A stretch of DNA of 64,000 nt from Symsagittifera roscoffensis. Taxonomy: Eukaryota > Xenacoelomorpha > Acoela > Convolutidae. The stretch is taken from positions 34,649,680-34,713,679 of the forward strand of contig NC_087071.1 in assembly GCF_963678635.1 (NCBI RefSeq), in the 5' to 3' direction. The position numbers and the translations under genes were made by a program. This document shows positions 53,969 through 64,000 of the stretch, in pieces; position 1 is the first letter of the stretch, and every line of letters begins with the position of its first letter. The notes beneath the pieces are model-generated. The model saw only the letters and a program-made list of their open reading frames with translations. It was not told the DNA's origin and searched no databases.

Positions 53969-56312
53969 ATGGCAACTTCCGACGAAATGGAAAACAGTGA
54001 ATCTGACGAGGAAAATTTTACAGATGATTTTTTTGCTCCGAAAATTGTTTGTTCTAACCATTCGCTCGACTTATCTGGATACGACACCAAGTTCGTTTGC
54101 AACACTTGTGGTTTAAAACGAGAAACTTCAAGTCATGTAAAGTCAAGGTATTTACATATTATCATTTTCATAAGGGCAATTGGGATGCAAAACCCTTAAA
54201 GAGGTAAAACGGTGTTTCAGTCTTCTTAATCGGAGCTGGCACTATCTGAAAATTGAGCCAAAATTTTTTTGACACAATTTGTTTTTTCTGAAATAAATAA
54301 AAACGTACTTGATCATGTCCCTTATTATCAGTTATCATGGCCTTTATTTAAGAAAAACATTCAGAGTATTTAAGTCGTTGCCACTTAAGAAAGCTAAAAA
54401 AAATTCAGATGCATTATGAGGCCAAACTGTGCATTTTGTGCAGTGTAAGCGGATTCCGCAACAAGGACGCTCCCATTGTTCTTCTTTTGTTCTTTCATTT
54501 ACTTTGATCGTTCCGACAAAATTTTAACATGTTTAAAGACTTGTCTCTGGAATCCAGGAACATACAGACACAAAATTGTGCGCATATCCAGAGCACAGTT
54601 TGGCCTCGTAATGTGTGAAATCTTCAAATTTTTGAAGTAGGGTTAATCAGAATAGAAACTTGCAGCAATATTTCTTGCAAACTGAATATGTTAATTTCTA
54701 TAGCAGTCCGGTTTCCGGGAACTACTACTGCCTGGATTGTATTGCCAAACATATTCGAGATCAAGACAACGTGACAGACCAAAAAGAGTGATATACTTCC
54801 TGTGTTATACTTGCGATCAAATGATGTTCTGCAACACCTGTGCTTTCATAGATCACAGAACACACGATATTGTTGACCTAATTGAAAACCAGGAAAGACT
54901 GGTTTCGACAAAACGCAACCTGCATGAAATTTTGGAAAACCTTGATATTTCGTACAAACAATCCGCTCGTTTCCTGGGTTCTTCCAAAGAAGTTGAAGAG
55001 AGCTTCAATTCCATGATTGACACATACAACGACAACATAGTTGAAATCACCAAAGACATAATTTTGGAAGCCTTAGATTTGCCTGAAAAAGAAACAAACG
55101 AGGTGAAATATTTGTTTGAAAATCAAAAAACTGAGCTGTGTGAACGAACAAAACATTTCGAACGTGTTCTCAAAGACCTTGGTGATTCACAAAGTATGGT
55201 TAGAGACTCTCTGAGCGCATCGTCTTTACAGTTTGGAAACCTTTTTTCGGATGGAAAAGTCGAAAACTTGAAGAGAAGCTCTCCGAAGGCTTAAGATTAA
55301 CGTTAGCTTTTATCAAACAGAGAGACATTTCAACCTACCATCATGAAATTCAGCACGCGCGTGGTAACCTAAGAAATGATGTCTTAGAACTTCTGCGTCA
55401 ATTTTTGAAGAGTTTTATGTTCAAGCAGATAAGCAAATTTGAAATAAGTCTGAATAGCTCTTCTAGCGGATTCAAAGAATTTCCCCTGGCATAGAGGGAG
55501 TCTGGAAATTCTCAAGTCAGTCAACTCATTATGAATTCTGCCTAGCTGTGTTGAAAGACGGAGAATTTAAGCTGTATAGTTATGAGAACATTGCAGCCGC
55601 AGAAATGGCAAAATCTAAAACAGGCGCTTCGTCACAGTTTTTTAAATTTATCCCAGGAGAACGCAATATTGTTCATTTCACCAGCAAAAAATCATTTGTC
55701 GCAGAAAAGTTCTCCCAAAAAAACGCATTAGCTATTTGTAGCTCCGAGGAAGTAGTAGCTCACTATTATCTTTATAATCCGCTACCGTTTATCATCTTCT
55801 GTCGTTACTCAAATGGGATTTGGATCACAATTTACGAAACCCTTTCGAATAATTCCCATGATTTTCAATTGTGTGACTCAAAACTTTATCCTGAAAAACA
55901 GTATTCTTTCGCGTTGCAACAGGACTGCTTTGAAAGTATGATTTCGGTAGTTATAGCATGTATCTCAAAAGATTCGCTATATTTGTACTCAATTCAAAGA
56001 ATCGAGGAATTTGATTTTGAAAAGCGCCCAATTAATTGCAAGAAAATGAAAAGTAATGAGCACAAAGGCAAATTCGGATGTGGATTTATTCCATTCTGCT
56101 ATAGAGAACGTTGCATTCGTCTCATAAACTGGTGTCTAGAATGTCAGATACTAGAGGTACTGAAAATCGCAACTGAAGAAAAGCAGAACGCTCTACCGAG
56201 TCAATCTCTGAGTCACGTGGACACTGAAATTGTCCTTCAATTCAACTTTACTCAAGGAATTCGAAGCATAACAACATTCAAAGCAGGTCTCATCATTATG
56301 ACAAAAGACTGA
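53969..56312 (+). pseudogene. B-box/coiled-coil (TRIM-like) gene, 3'-complete copy with three frame breaks
   Basis: Exon 1 is 53,969-54,147 and exon 2 starts at 54,704. Exon 2 holds a Cys-rich motif (YYCLDCIAKH), a B-box-like segment (CYTCDQMMFCNTC, DHRTHD), a long coiled coil (ENLDISYKQSARFLGSSKEV), then EEKLSEGLRLTLAFIKQRD. It ends in a strand-rich C-terminal half (EFKLYSYENIAA, WITIYETLSNNSH, DSLYLYSIQRIEEF), stopping at 56,312. No RING. Reading this as one protein needs frame changes near 54,785, at the T6 run near 55,243 and at the C4 run near 55,490. These could be mutations or homopolymer miscalls. If intact, it would be a RING-less TRIM relative, related in layout to the gene at 28,129. 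Confidence 0.65.
54412..54613. mobile_element. 202-bp GAGGCCAAACTGTGC element, unit 2 copy
   Basis: Intron insertion, identical to 45,925-46,126. Confidence 0.7.
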
Positions 56313-56490
56313 AAATTGTATACATGCGATAATATTCTCAGCTCAAAGATGGGATACATGTACCAAACAAAAAATGAAAAAGAAGCAGAGGTCCCCTTTT
56401 TTACCATTCCTGCTTTTTTTATGATTCAACTAACCCACAAGTATTCTTTTTATACATATTTTTTTCAGCTTGCTAATCTTTACAAATCCA

Positions 56491-56496
56491 AATAAA
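56491..56496 (+). promoter_or_regulatory. Candidate polyadenylation signal AATAAA for the B-box gene
   Basis: Lies 179 bp after the stop codon at 56,312. Confidence 0.35.
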
Positions 56497-56806
56497 TCAA
56501 AATGTAAATGAATCAAAAGTGCTTGAAATCAAAAGTGCTTCCTTTTTATCGTCAAATAAATTCGAATGGGGACAAAAAATTAAACAATAAGCATATTAGA
56601 CGAATAAACTAGAAAAAAACAAAACTTAAACTCTATACATTTTTTTCTGCAAAACGATTTTTAAGAAAAAAAGGCTAAAAAGGAGCTAAAAAACTTATTG
56701 TTTGAAACAAAATTTCAGCAAAAAAAACGAAATACCTTTTCAGATATCAGAAATACAAATCGGAAATTTACGAAATGTTTTTGAAATGCGAAATTTTATT
56801 TGCCCG

Positions 56807-58375
56807 GGTTGACCTCCACACAAAGGAAAAGCTAGTCATAGATTTTTTTTCTCATTATGTGAAAATTAACAAATTGTTTGAATTTCGCTTTCAACTTCTG
56901 TGTTCAGTTTTGAACACAGCAACCAAACATTTTTTCATATGAGAAAATCAACAGATGAGTGGCAAGAGAGCCACAAAAAAACTACATTTTGAGATTCGCC
57001 ACGTAAATTAATATTCGAATTTCATACAAATTTATTTCAAAAACTTGTAACTGAAAAAACTAAAAAGAAGCTTCTTTTTTTGAAAATTCGATTGTTTGTA
57101 GATCGTGACCTACTTTTTGACAGACCTTTAAAATTATCTTTCTACATAAAACGGAATCAGAATTGTGTTTTCACAAAAAAAACATAGAGTTCTTACGTTT
57201 GTTACTTTGGTGTAAAAAGACTGTGCCTGTGCTAACATATAGACAAAAAACTTCAGTTTAGCATGCAAGAAAATTTTTTCGAAATTGTTTTTTTTTGAAT
57301 AAAAAAGTTTTTGCAAATAAAAAAGAAATAAAATTTAGTCCCAATCATGGATTTTTTTGTCACACAATTTTTTATAGTATTAAATTGTATGACAAGCATT
57401 TATAGCATATTTGTTTGATTTTACATAAGCTATTTGATTCAGGGCATCAGTGTTGAACATTATCAGTTCTTCTTGTTATTAACTTTTTTTGATGTAAAAG
57501 AAAAAGCGAACTTTCAAAAATTGCTGGTCAATTATGTTCAATCTATGAAAACTGTATGACTAGTTTTTTTCAAAATTGTTTTTTTATTTCTACATCAACA
57601 AAAAATTAATAACAAGAAGAACTGAGAAAGTTCAAAACTGATGCCCTGAACATAAAGGTACTCAAATAGTTTTAAAAACTTTAAAATTGTGTGACTAGCC
57701 TTTTTCGAAAAAAAATCCAAAATTGTTATTTTTTACTTGCAAAAAACTTTTCTATGCACAAAAAAAAACTAATTTCGAAAAATTTTTCTGTCATGCTAAA
57801 TTAGAGTTTTTTGTCTATATGGTAGCACAGACACAGCCTTTTTACACACAAATGACAAACGTCAGATCTCTCAGTATTTGTTTGAAAGCAAATTTCTGGT
57901 TTTGTTTTATGTAGTAAGATAATTTTCAGATCTGTCAAAAAAATAGGACACAATCTAACAACACTCAAATTTTCAAAAAAGATGCTTTTTTCAGTTTTAC
58001 ACAAACAGTTACAAGTTTTCGAAATAACTCTGTATGAAAGTGGAATATTAATTTACATGGCAAATCTCCAAATGTAGTTTTTTGTGGCATTCTTTCCACT
58101 CATCTGTTGATTTTCTCATATGAAAAAATGTTTGGTTGTTGTGTTCAGAGCTGAGGACAAAAATTGAAAGCAAAACTCAAAAGTTTGTTAATTTTTTTAT
58201 AGAGAGAAAATGTTAATTGTACAATTTCATACAACGAAAATGTGCTAGTCTTACAATTTCACACTGCAAGAAAAATTTAGTCATAGAGTTACCAGGCAAG
58301 GTTCTGGCCGAGTGAATTGCTAGTTTTACTAGTGGCAAGTTGTATGACTAAGGTTTTTTTGTCAACCGGTGTGTG
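56807..58375. repeat. 1.57-kb foldback element, about 700-bp arms
   Basis: The left arm (about 56,807-57,500) is the inverse of the right arm (about 57,591-58,375). The inner ends are 'gggcatcagtgttgaac ... cttcttgttattaa' against 'ttaataacaagaagaac ... actgatgccc'. The middle has 'catatgagaaaatcaacagat' against 'tctgttgattttctcatatg'. The outer parts share 'agtcata' with T-rich runs and 'ggttgac'. Arms are roughly 75-80% identical around a 90-bp loop. The short ORFs at 57,134-57,316 (minus) and 57,723-57,914 (plus) resemble each other only because they lie in opposite arms. Confidence 0.85.
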
Positions 58376-60010
58376 GTGACCTGTGAAAGTTTGTTTTTAT
58401 TTGATAAATCATTGTAGTCAGTAAACAAATAATAGACACCATAACAACTCAATCACGTTTAGGTTCCTATTTTGTATCACATCGACGTCTATTCTGATTT
58501 TGTCTAATTGCTTTTCGTCTATTTTCCTAAAATCTATTTTGAATGGTTGGAAATTTTTAATGGTGAAAAATCAACCTTGCCATCTAAAATTAAAGTGATA
58601 TTGTTTCGGACAATAAACTCTCAGAAACAGCATTTATTACATTTGTATATATTTATAATTGCTAAGAAGCCGAATATTGTATCAATTGCTTGTATGAATA
58701 CGAGTTTTGCTCATATTAAACTGTTTTTAAATGCACAACAACATCAGAGAAATCAACACATTACAAATTATTGCCAATTCACAAGTTTTGTTAAAAAGTT
58801 TGGCTGAACAATTAATGTTTCTCAATGTTCTGGCCGTTGCAATCGATATACTTGATTACCAAAAACTAGATTAAAATTTTTGATTTTTTTTTTCAATTCA
58901 AAATGCACATGGCGACAAAAAACATAATTTTGAGCAAAAAGGGTATAACGAATAAAACAATTTTTGGAGCTTAAAAACGGCAAACGGCATTTTAGATAAT
59001 TTTTTTGACAGCTTGGCTTACTAGCTTCAAAATGAAAGCAACCTTCGTTTAGAAATTAATATTTGAAATTTGTTGAAAAGAAGTTTTTTTTGACATTGGA
59101 CTTGAGGGATTGAGTTTAAAATGAAATCCAAACCAGAATCTTGATGAAACAAAAATCGTTGATCTGGTGTTTGCGTTGGACATAATGTTTTTCTGTTGGA
59201 CGACAAAACAGCATTAACATGACTAAATTTAGTTTTTTTGCCTGTAGCTCAAAAAGATCGTCCAATTTGATCGAGTTTCCAAGATCAATAAGCATACACT
59301 TTTTTTTCTCGGTAACTAAAATTGGATAGTCAGCTGGCAAAAAACTTCAAGAAATCCGTGAAATACCTTCCACACAATCTTGTCTCAAAAACAAGCAAAT
59401 ATCAAACAATCTAGGTAGAGAAAAATCAATAAGTGGTTCATTAAAACAACAAAAAATTTTATATAAAACGCCATGACCTATTTTAATTGACCCAGTAACA
59501 CTTATGTGCATTAAAAGAGACTAATTGGTAGAAAAACTGTTTATAATTTGCTCAAACCTGGACGAAACCCTTTTTCTCCGAAGGCGTTTGAATGATTTTA
59601 AGTCGTTTTTTATTAAACACATAAACAATTTTCAACAAAGTCAACAAAAGTATAAATTTAAGCATTTGAGTCCTTTAATGCATTCTTTGAGCCAAAAAGC
59701 TAGCTTAAGTTTGTACGACTTTGACTTTGAGCGCGGATTTACACATATGAAAAAGCGTAATTCAAATTTATAGCGCGCATTTATTATTCGAAATTGGCAA
59801 CTTCCAAACTATCGCAATCTGAAAGAAACTGCAATTCAAACGACTCTTTATTCATGAACTCAAAGGATCAAAAACTTTCTGGTGGTGTGATAAAACTATG
59901 CACTCTTCCATGAAAAAACGGACACGCGCGTACATAAAAAAAATTATGCACGAGTCTTGTTAAGCAAGAAAAAAAACAACAACCACTGCAACATCGACAA
60001 CTGAGCGGCT
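58376..60010. other. AT-rich intergenic stretch, no supported gene
   Basis: Anonymous ORFs at 58,508-58,807, 59,116-59,340 (minus) and 59,525-59,773 show no domain or splice context that I recognise. Confidence 0.4.
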
Positions 60011-60012
60011 AT

Positions 60013-60260
60013 TTTATCTCAAGCAGTGCTCGTATTTAGATTAGAGCTCGTGTTTGGAGCTGAACTCGTGAGTGGAGCAGAGCACGTGTTCGGAGTGCAG
60101 CTTTTTTGTGGATTGGTGCTCGTGTTGGAAGCAGAGCCGGTGCTTGGAGCTCGTGTGTGTTTGGTACAGAGCCAGTGCTTGGAACTCGTGTTTGGAGAGG
60201 AGCTCGTTTCTGGAGCAGAGTGGCCCGTGCTCGGGAAGAGTTCGAGTTTGGTTCAAGGAA
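60013..60260 (+). repeat. GC-rich minisatellite GCTCGTGTTTGGAGC-like
   Basis: Imperfect repeats of 'gctcgtgtttggagc(a)gag', 15-20 bp per half-unit, abruptly GC-richer than the flanks. Several frames on both strands stay open because of the periodicity. It directly precedes the retroelement ORF and may be its 5' UTR or promoter array. Confidence 0.75.
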
Positions 60261-63200
60261 CGCTCCTGATATCATAAGGCAGACTCAGAGAATTATCAAA
60301 CCGCCTAGTTATTTGGGGTATAATTCTGATTCGCAGCTCAGTGTTTCCAATACCAGCGGGTTTGAAGTGGAAGAGTTGTTAATATCACAAGATAACAATG
60401 ACCGCGTTAATGTTACACCGACAAGCAATGGCTGCACAGGATTAACTCAAACCATGCAAGACCTGCATATAGAAGATGTGCTACCAGAAAGTGATCCGAA
60501 TCTCGAAAGCCATGACGAAGACATAATGATGGAAGCATTCGGTGCGTCACTTGACAAATCAACTTGTCTTGATCATTCGATTTGGACTGAAAGATGGGTG
60601 AAAAAAGTGTACAGTTGCCAAAAAGACTTATACTTTATATTACATCCTTCATATACTTTATATACAGACTTATATACTTTGGCTAATGGTAACATTGGTA
60701 GGAAGTACGTGGACCTCCTGACACATCAACTGAAGCTTCTTTCTACCACTGCTGATTCCACTTCAGAAAGAGTTCTGGCGATGAGTCGTGTTTTGTTACA
60801 AAAAGATCTAATGATCAAAGCATCAAAAGACATTTGAACACTTATTGGACTGCGCAATGAAGACTGGAAGGAAAACAAATTCGACAAGTTGTTGGCGGAA
60901 GCAGTGAGATGGGGCAAAAAGAAACAAATAAATTAAGATAATTTGGACGACAAACATGTCTCGAAAGTGTTTGCTTCATTAATGATGAAACGCAAAGTGA
61001 GAAGTGCTGTGCGGTGGCTCTCGGAGAGAGCAAGCGGGGGTGTGCTTGATCCGATGCAAGAGGTGAAGAAAGGTGTGACCGTTTTAGAGACTTTGAAGTC
61101 AAAGCATCCAGAGCCACACAAGTCAAATCTCTCTTCGCGATTGCAAGTGCCAGTTTTACCCGACTTTGAAGATGTTATAATCAGTTCTGCTACCATTGAA
61201 AAGGCGACACGTTCTTTGCAGGGCAGTTAGGGAGCTTCGGGAACAGATTCTGAGCATTGGCAGAGGGTTTTATTACGTCATCAAATCTTACCATGGTCGA
61301 AAGCGCGAGCACTGGTTTCTGGAAGATTGATTGCGCTTGATAAATGTCCTGGCGCGCGACCTCTTGGCATAGGCGAGTGTCTACGGAGAATAATTTGCAA
61401 AAGTGTGGCCGAGTTCACAAAAATTGACCTTGAAGAAACATGTTCGACTGATCAATTAGCTTGTGGGCTGAAAGCTGGCTCTGAAGGTGCAATTCATGCG
61501 CTCTCTGATGTTTTTGATGACAACAATAAAGATGGCTGTGGCATGCTGTTGATGGATGCATCAAATGCTTTCAACTAGCTCAATCGTGAAACAGCGTTGT
61601 AGATTGCTCGAATATTAGCATGCCTAGGCGCTCAAACCGCTCTAACGCCTAGTTATTGTGGCCTAGATGTTCTAGATTTCTCTTCAATACTTACAGAGGC
61701 TTCGCGTCGCTTTTCGTTGCTGGCGCAGATGAAGTGATATACAGTAGGGAAGGAACCACACAGGGAGACCCACTTGCAAGATTTTTCTATGGTGTTTCAC
61801 TTCTTCCCCTGATTCGGAATTTAAAGGATCCAAACAATGTGTTACAAAATTGATATGCTGATGATTCTGCGGCCATGGCAAAAACTCAAGAAATTGGAGA
61901 TATGGCTCAAAAATTTGATTGAGGAAGATCCCGCCTTCGGTTACTTTCCAGAAGCTTCCAAAAATTTTCTGGTTGTCGATAAACAATATGCTGAAGAAGC
62001 GCATCACATATTTGACAAGTACTCGATTACTATAGTGGAAGGGAAGAGGTTTCTGGGCGGTTTCATTGGAGACGGAAATGAGAAGGACATCTACCTGAAA
62101 AAGAAAGAACTTGAATGGGTAGACAAAATTGAGAAACTTTCTTTTGTGGCAAAAACAGAACCACAATGTGCTTTATCGGGACTACTAAGTCCCTACAAGC
62201 GGAATGGAATTTTTCCCATCGTGTTTTGGGTGTTTCTAGTCAGCTTTTTCAACCGCTAGAGAACCTTCTGATGAAGAAATTCTTATCTGCGATACTTGGA
62301 ACTTCGTCAATTTCATCAATCGAGAGACGTCTCTTTTGTTTGCCAGCAAGAATGGGTGGTCTTGGAGTGTCTAACCCAACCAGTTTCGCTGATGAGTCTT
62401 ACAACACGTCACGGGAAACAGTTACGGTTCTTTATGATGCTATTGTTGATCAGCACGGTTTTTCCCATGAAGACCACAGAAAGTAAACGTCTCGATCGCG
62501 GAAAAAACATCATCGGATAATGGAAGAAAAACATGAAGAGTTGTTGGGGGAGTTATTGAATGAGCTACCAGCAGACCAAGTTCGCGCAGTAAAAAGAATC
62601 AATGAAGGAAGCTTGTCTGCCTGGCTGACAGCGTTACCGATTGCTGCAGAAAACGTTGATCTTTCGGAAGTGGAGTTTGGGGATGCATTGAGTGTCCGGT
62701 ATAACAAAAACTTGATCGCTTCGCCAACTTTTTGTGATGGTTGCTAATCGCCATTCACCCTACGGCATGCGCTAATGTGCAAAAAAGGTGGTCTCTTAAC
62801 TTTACGGCACAATGAGATTAGAGATGCTGTAGGCGAATTAGCTTCTTTAGTGTGGAAGGATGTTTAGAGAGAGCCTGTTATTAGAGAATACAACCCGCAA
62901 GATGAGACACCCGCATTAATTGCAGATTTGTCTTGTGGTGGAGTTTATGTTAGACAGGGAGGAGCGTCTTTTGATATTCGTGTCTCTGACACCGACGCCA
63001 TCTCCTATCAGAACAGAAGCCCCAGAAGTGTTTTGCACTCAGCAGAGGTTGAGAAAAAAACAAAATATTCAGAAGCGTGTCAGGAAAGACATATGTCTTT
63101 CACTCATCTTGTCGTGTCTGTTGATGGGATGCTTGCTCCAGAATTTGCAAGTTTCCTTCGGAGAATAGGAGAAGCATTATCTACCAAGTGGGAGAAACCC

Positions 63201-63329
63201 TATAGTAAAACTATGAACTGGGTGAAGTGCCGGCTGTCTTTTGCCGTGCTCCGTACTTCCAGTGTGTGCTTCCGAGGCACAAGAACCAAGTGGAGGAGTC
63301 TTGGCTCAGATCATGATTTCTTACCCTAG
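60261..63329 (+). pseudogene. Decayed non-LTR-type reverse transcriptase with RLE-like C-terminus
   Basis: One frame from the 5' array carries an N-terminal region and then RT-like sequence (RLIALDKCPGARPLGIGE, GCGMLLMDASNAFN), with stops at 60,835, 60,934, 61,228 and 61,576. A roughly 40-bp insertion near 61,616-61,656 shifts the frame. It resumes as WPRCSRFLFNTYRGFASLF and TTQGDPLA, with a TGA directly before the catalytic YADD (61,854-61,865). The last frame from 62,520 has CDGC, then a TAA, then H-x4-C and RHNE (zinc knuckle), and ALIADL plus FDIRVSDTDA, which look like a PD-(D/E)xK endonuclease core. It ends RLSFAVLRTS and RGTRTKWRSL. Zinc knuckle plus endonuclease after the RT is the arrangement of R2/CRE-type elements. 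This protein family is widespread in cnidarians and protists; the clade is not assigned here. Confidence 0.8.
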
Positions 63330-64000
63330 AGGTAAGAAATCGGATGTTCTACAATGAAGCGAAATTGGCTAGCTATGTGCAGACTCTGCTAGTAATGTAA
63401 AACGTGGACCTAAACAAAACAAAATGTTGAAAACTGAACCAAATAGATAATTGACTGATTTTAAAAAAATCATAACCTATTTCAGATCTGAAATTAAAAT
63501 CGGAAAAAGATTATTTCAGATCTGATTTAGAAAATTTACTAGGTACGGGGGCTGACCTAAAAAAGCACAAAATTTTTTTTTCAAAAACACGCTACCATTA
63601 AAACATCCTCCCATAGAAAAAAACCCGCGCATGCCCTTGATGTTACTGCAAAATTTTTCTAGAGCATGATTGAAGACGAACAAAGACTCTTGTCTTGTAA
63701 TAAGTCATAAAAACTAGAATAATCGCCTGGATAAAGAGAAATCTGGACTAAATTTATCTCCTCTGTAAGACTGGTAAAAAACATCAACCATGAAACCGGT
63801 TACTGATTTTGACAAGTGAACCGAGAATGAATTCCAATTCGAGCTTCATTGTTAATGCTACATTTGAACTACTTTCTATTTTTGATTGATTACACCACAC
63901 CGTCCGTTTAACTGAGCTCACAGCATAAGTCATCAATATTTATTTAAAAACGAATCATAGAAACACGAATCATTTTTTCTTTTTTGTTGTACTGAAATAT
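63330..64000. other. 3' flank of the retroelement, no gene
   Basis: AT-rich DNA with 'tatttcagatctgaaatta' and 'tatttcagatctgattta' repeated near 63,480-63,530. No clear poly(A) tail marks the element's 3' end. Confidence 0.4.

Noticed and set aside
57134-57914. Two similar 60-residue ORFs on opposite strands, suggesting a conserved gene pair
   Set aside because: They sit in the two arms of the 1.57-kb inverted repeat, which explains the similarity.
60036-60277. Up to five overlapping ORFs on both strands in the GC-rich array
   Set aside because: The short repeat lacks stop codons in most frames, so open frames carry no information.

Overview
This is AT-rich nuclear DNA from an animal, most likely an invertebrate; I cannot name the species. 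The signs are GT-AG introns, a RING/B-box (TRIM-type) gene with a downstream AATAAA, Maverick/Polinton genes, hAT-like and other small inverted-repeat elements, and a decayed retrotransposon with a restriction-like endonuclease domain. Most of the window is repeats. Only two spliced genes look intact.

Layout. (1) About 1-14,410 is a repeat block. A DNA element of about 3 kb with long terminal inverted repeats (TIRs) and TA flanks occurs twice (<1-2933 and 6775-9852). Each copy is followed by the same 2.1 kb of nested small elements, and a third partial copy lies at 13,305-14,410. A small minus-strand gene (11,961-12,857) with three phase-consistent exons sits against the edge of the second block. 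(2) 14.4-18.1 kb holds an old diverged duplication, a foldback element and a TCGAGCAC-type minisatellite, ending at a 200-N assembly gap. (3) 18,469-27,720 is a plus-strand gene that I assembled from six short exons with matching splice phases. Its 233-residue product is not one I recognise, and its introns hold a 138-bp tandem array and several small elements. (4) 28,129-31,488 is an intact three-exon TRIM-type gene (RING, B-box, coiled coil, beta-rich C-terminus). A small element sits just before its last splice acceptor, and a 212-bp near-perfect palindrome follows the stop codon. (5) 31.9-39.4 kb is nested small elements plus a tRNA-like Pol III sequence. (6) 38,278-55,236 is a nearly identical tandem duplication of about 8.5 kb. 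Each unit carries a partial Polinton followed by a B-box gene; the B-box gene is cut at the junction in unit 1 and continues to its 3' end in unit 2. (7) 56.8-58.4 kb is a 1.57-kb foldback element. (8) 60.0-63.3 kb is a decayed reverse-transcriptase element with a GC-rich minisatellite at its 5' end.

How the parts relate. The Polinton remnant keeps a compact, overlapping, same-strand gene order: small ORFs, a nuclease-like gene, two unknowns, a membrane peptide, the packaging ATPase, two Polinton-associated proteins, the integrase and the start of a structural gene. I see no protein-primed DNA polymerase, no complete capsid gene and no terminal repeats, and several genes carry stops or frameshifts. 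It looks like a dead or dying copy later spread by segmental duplication. Because the 8.5-kb units are almost identical and several breaks lie at homopolymers, uncollapsed haplotypes or uncorrected long-read errors remain possible.
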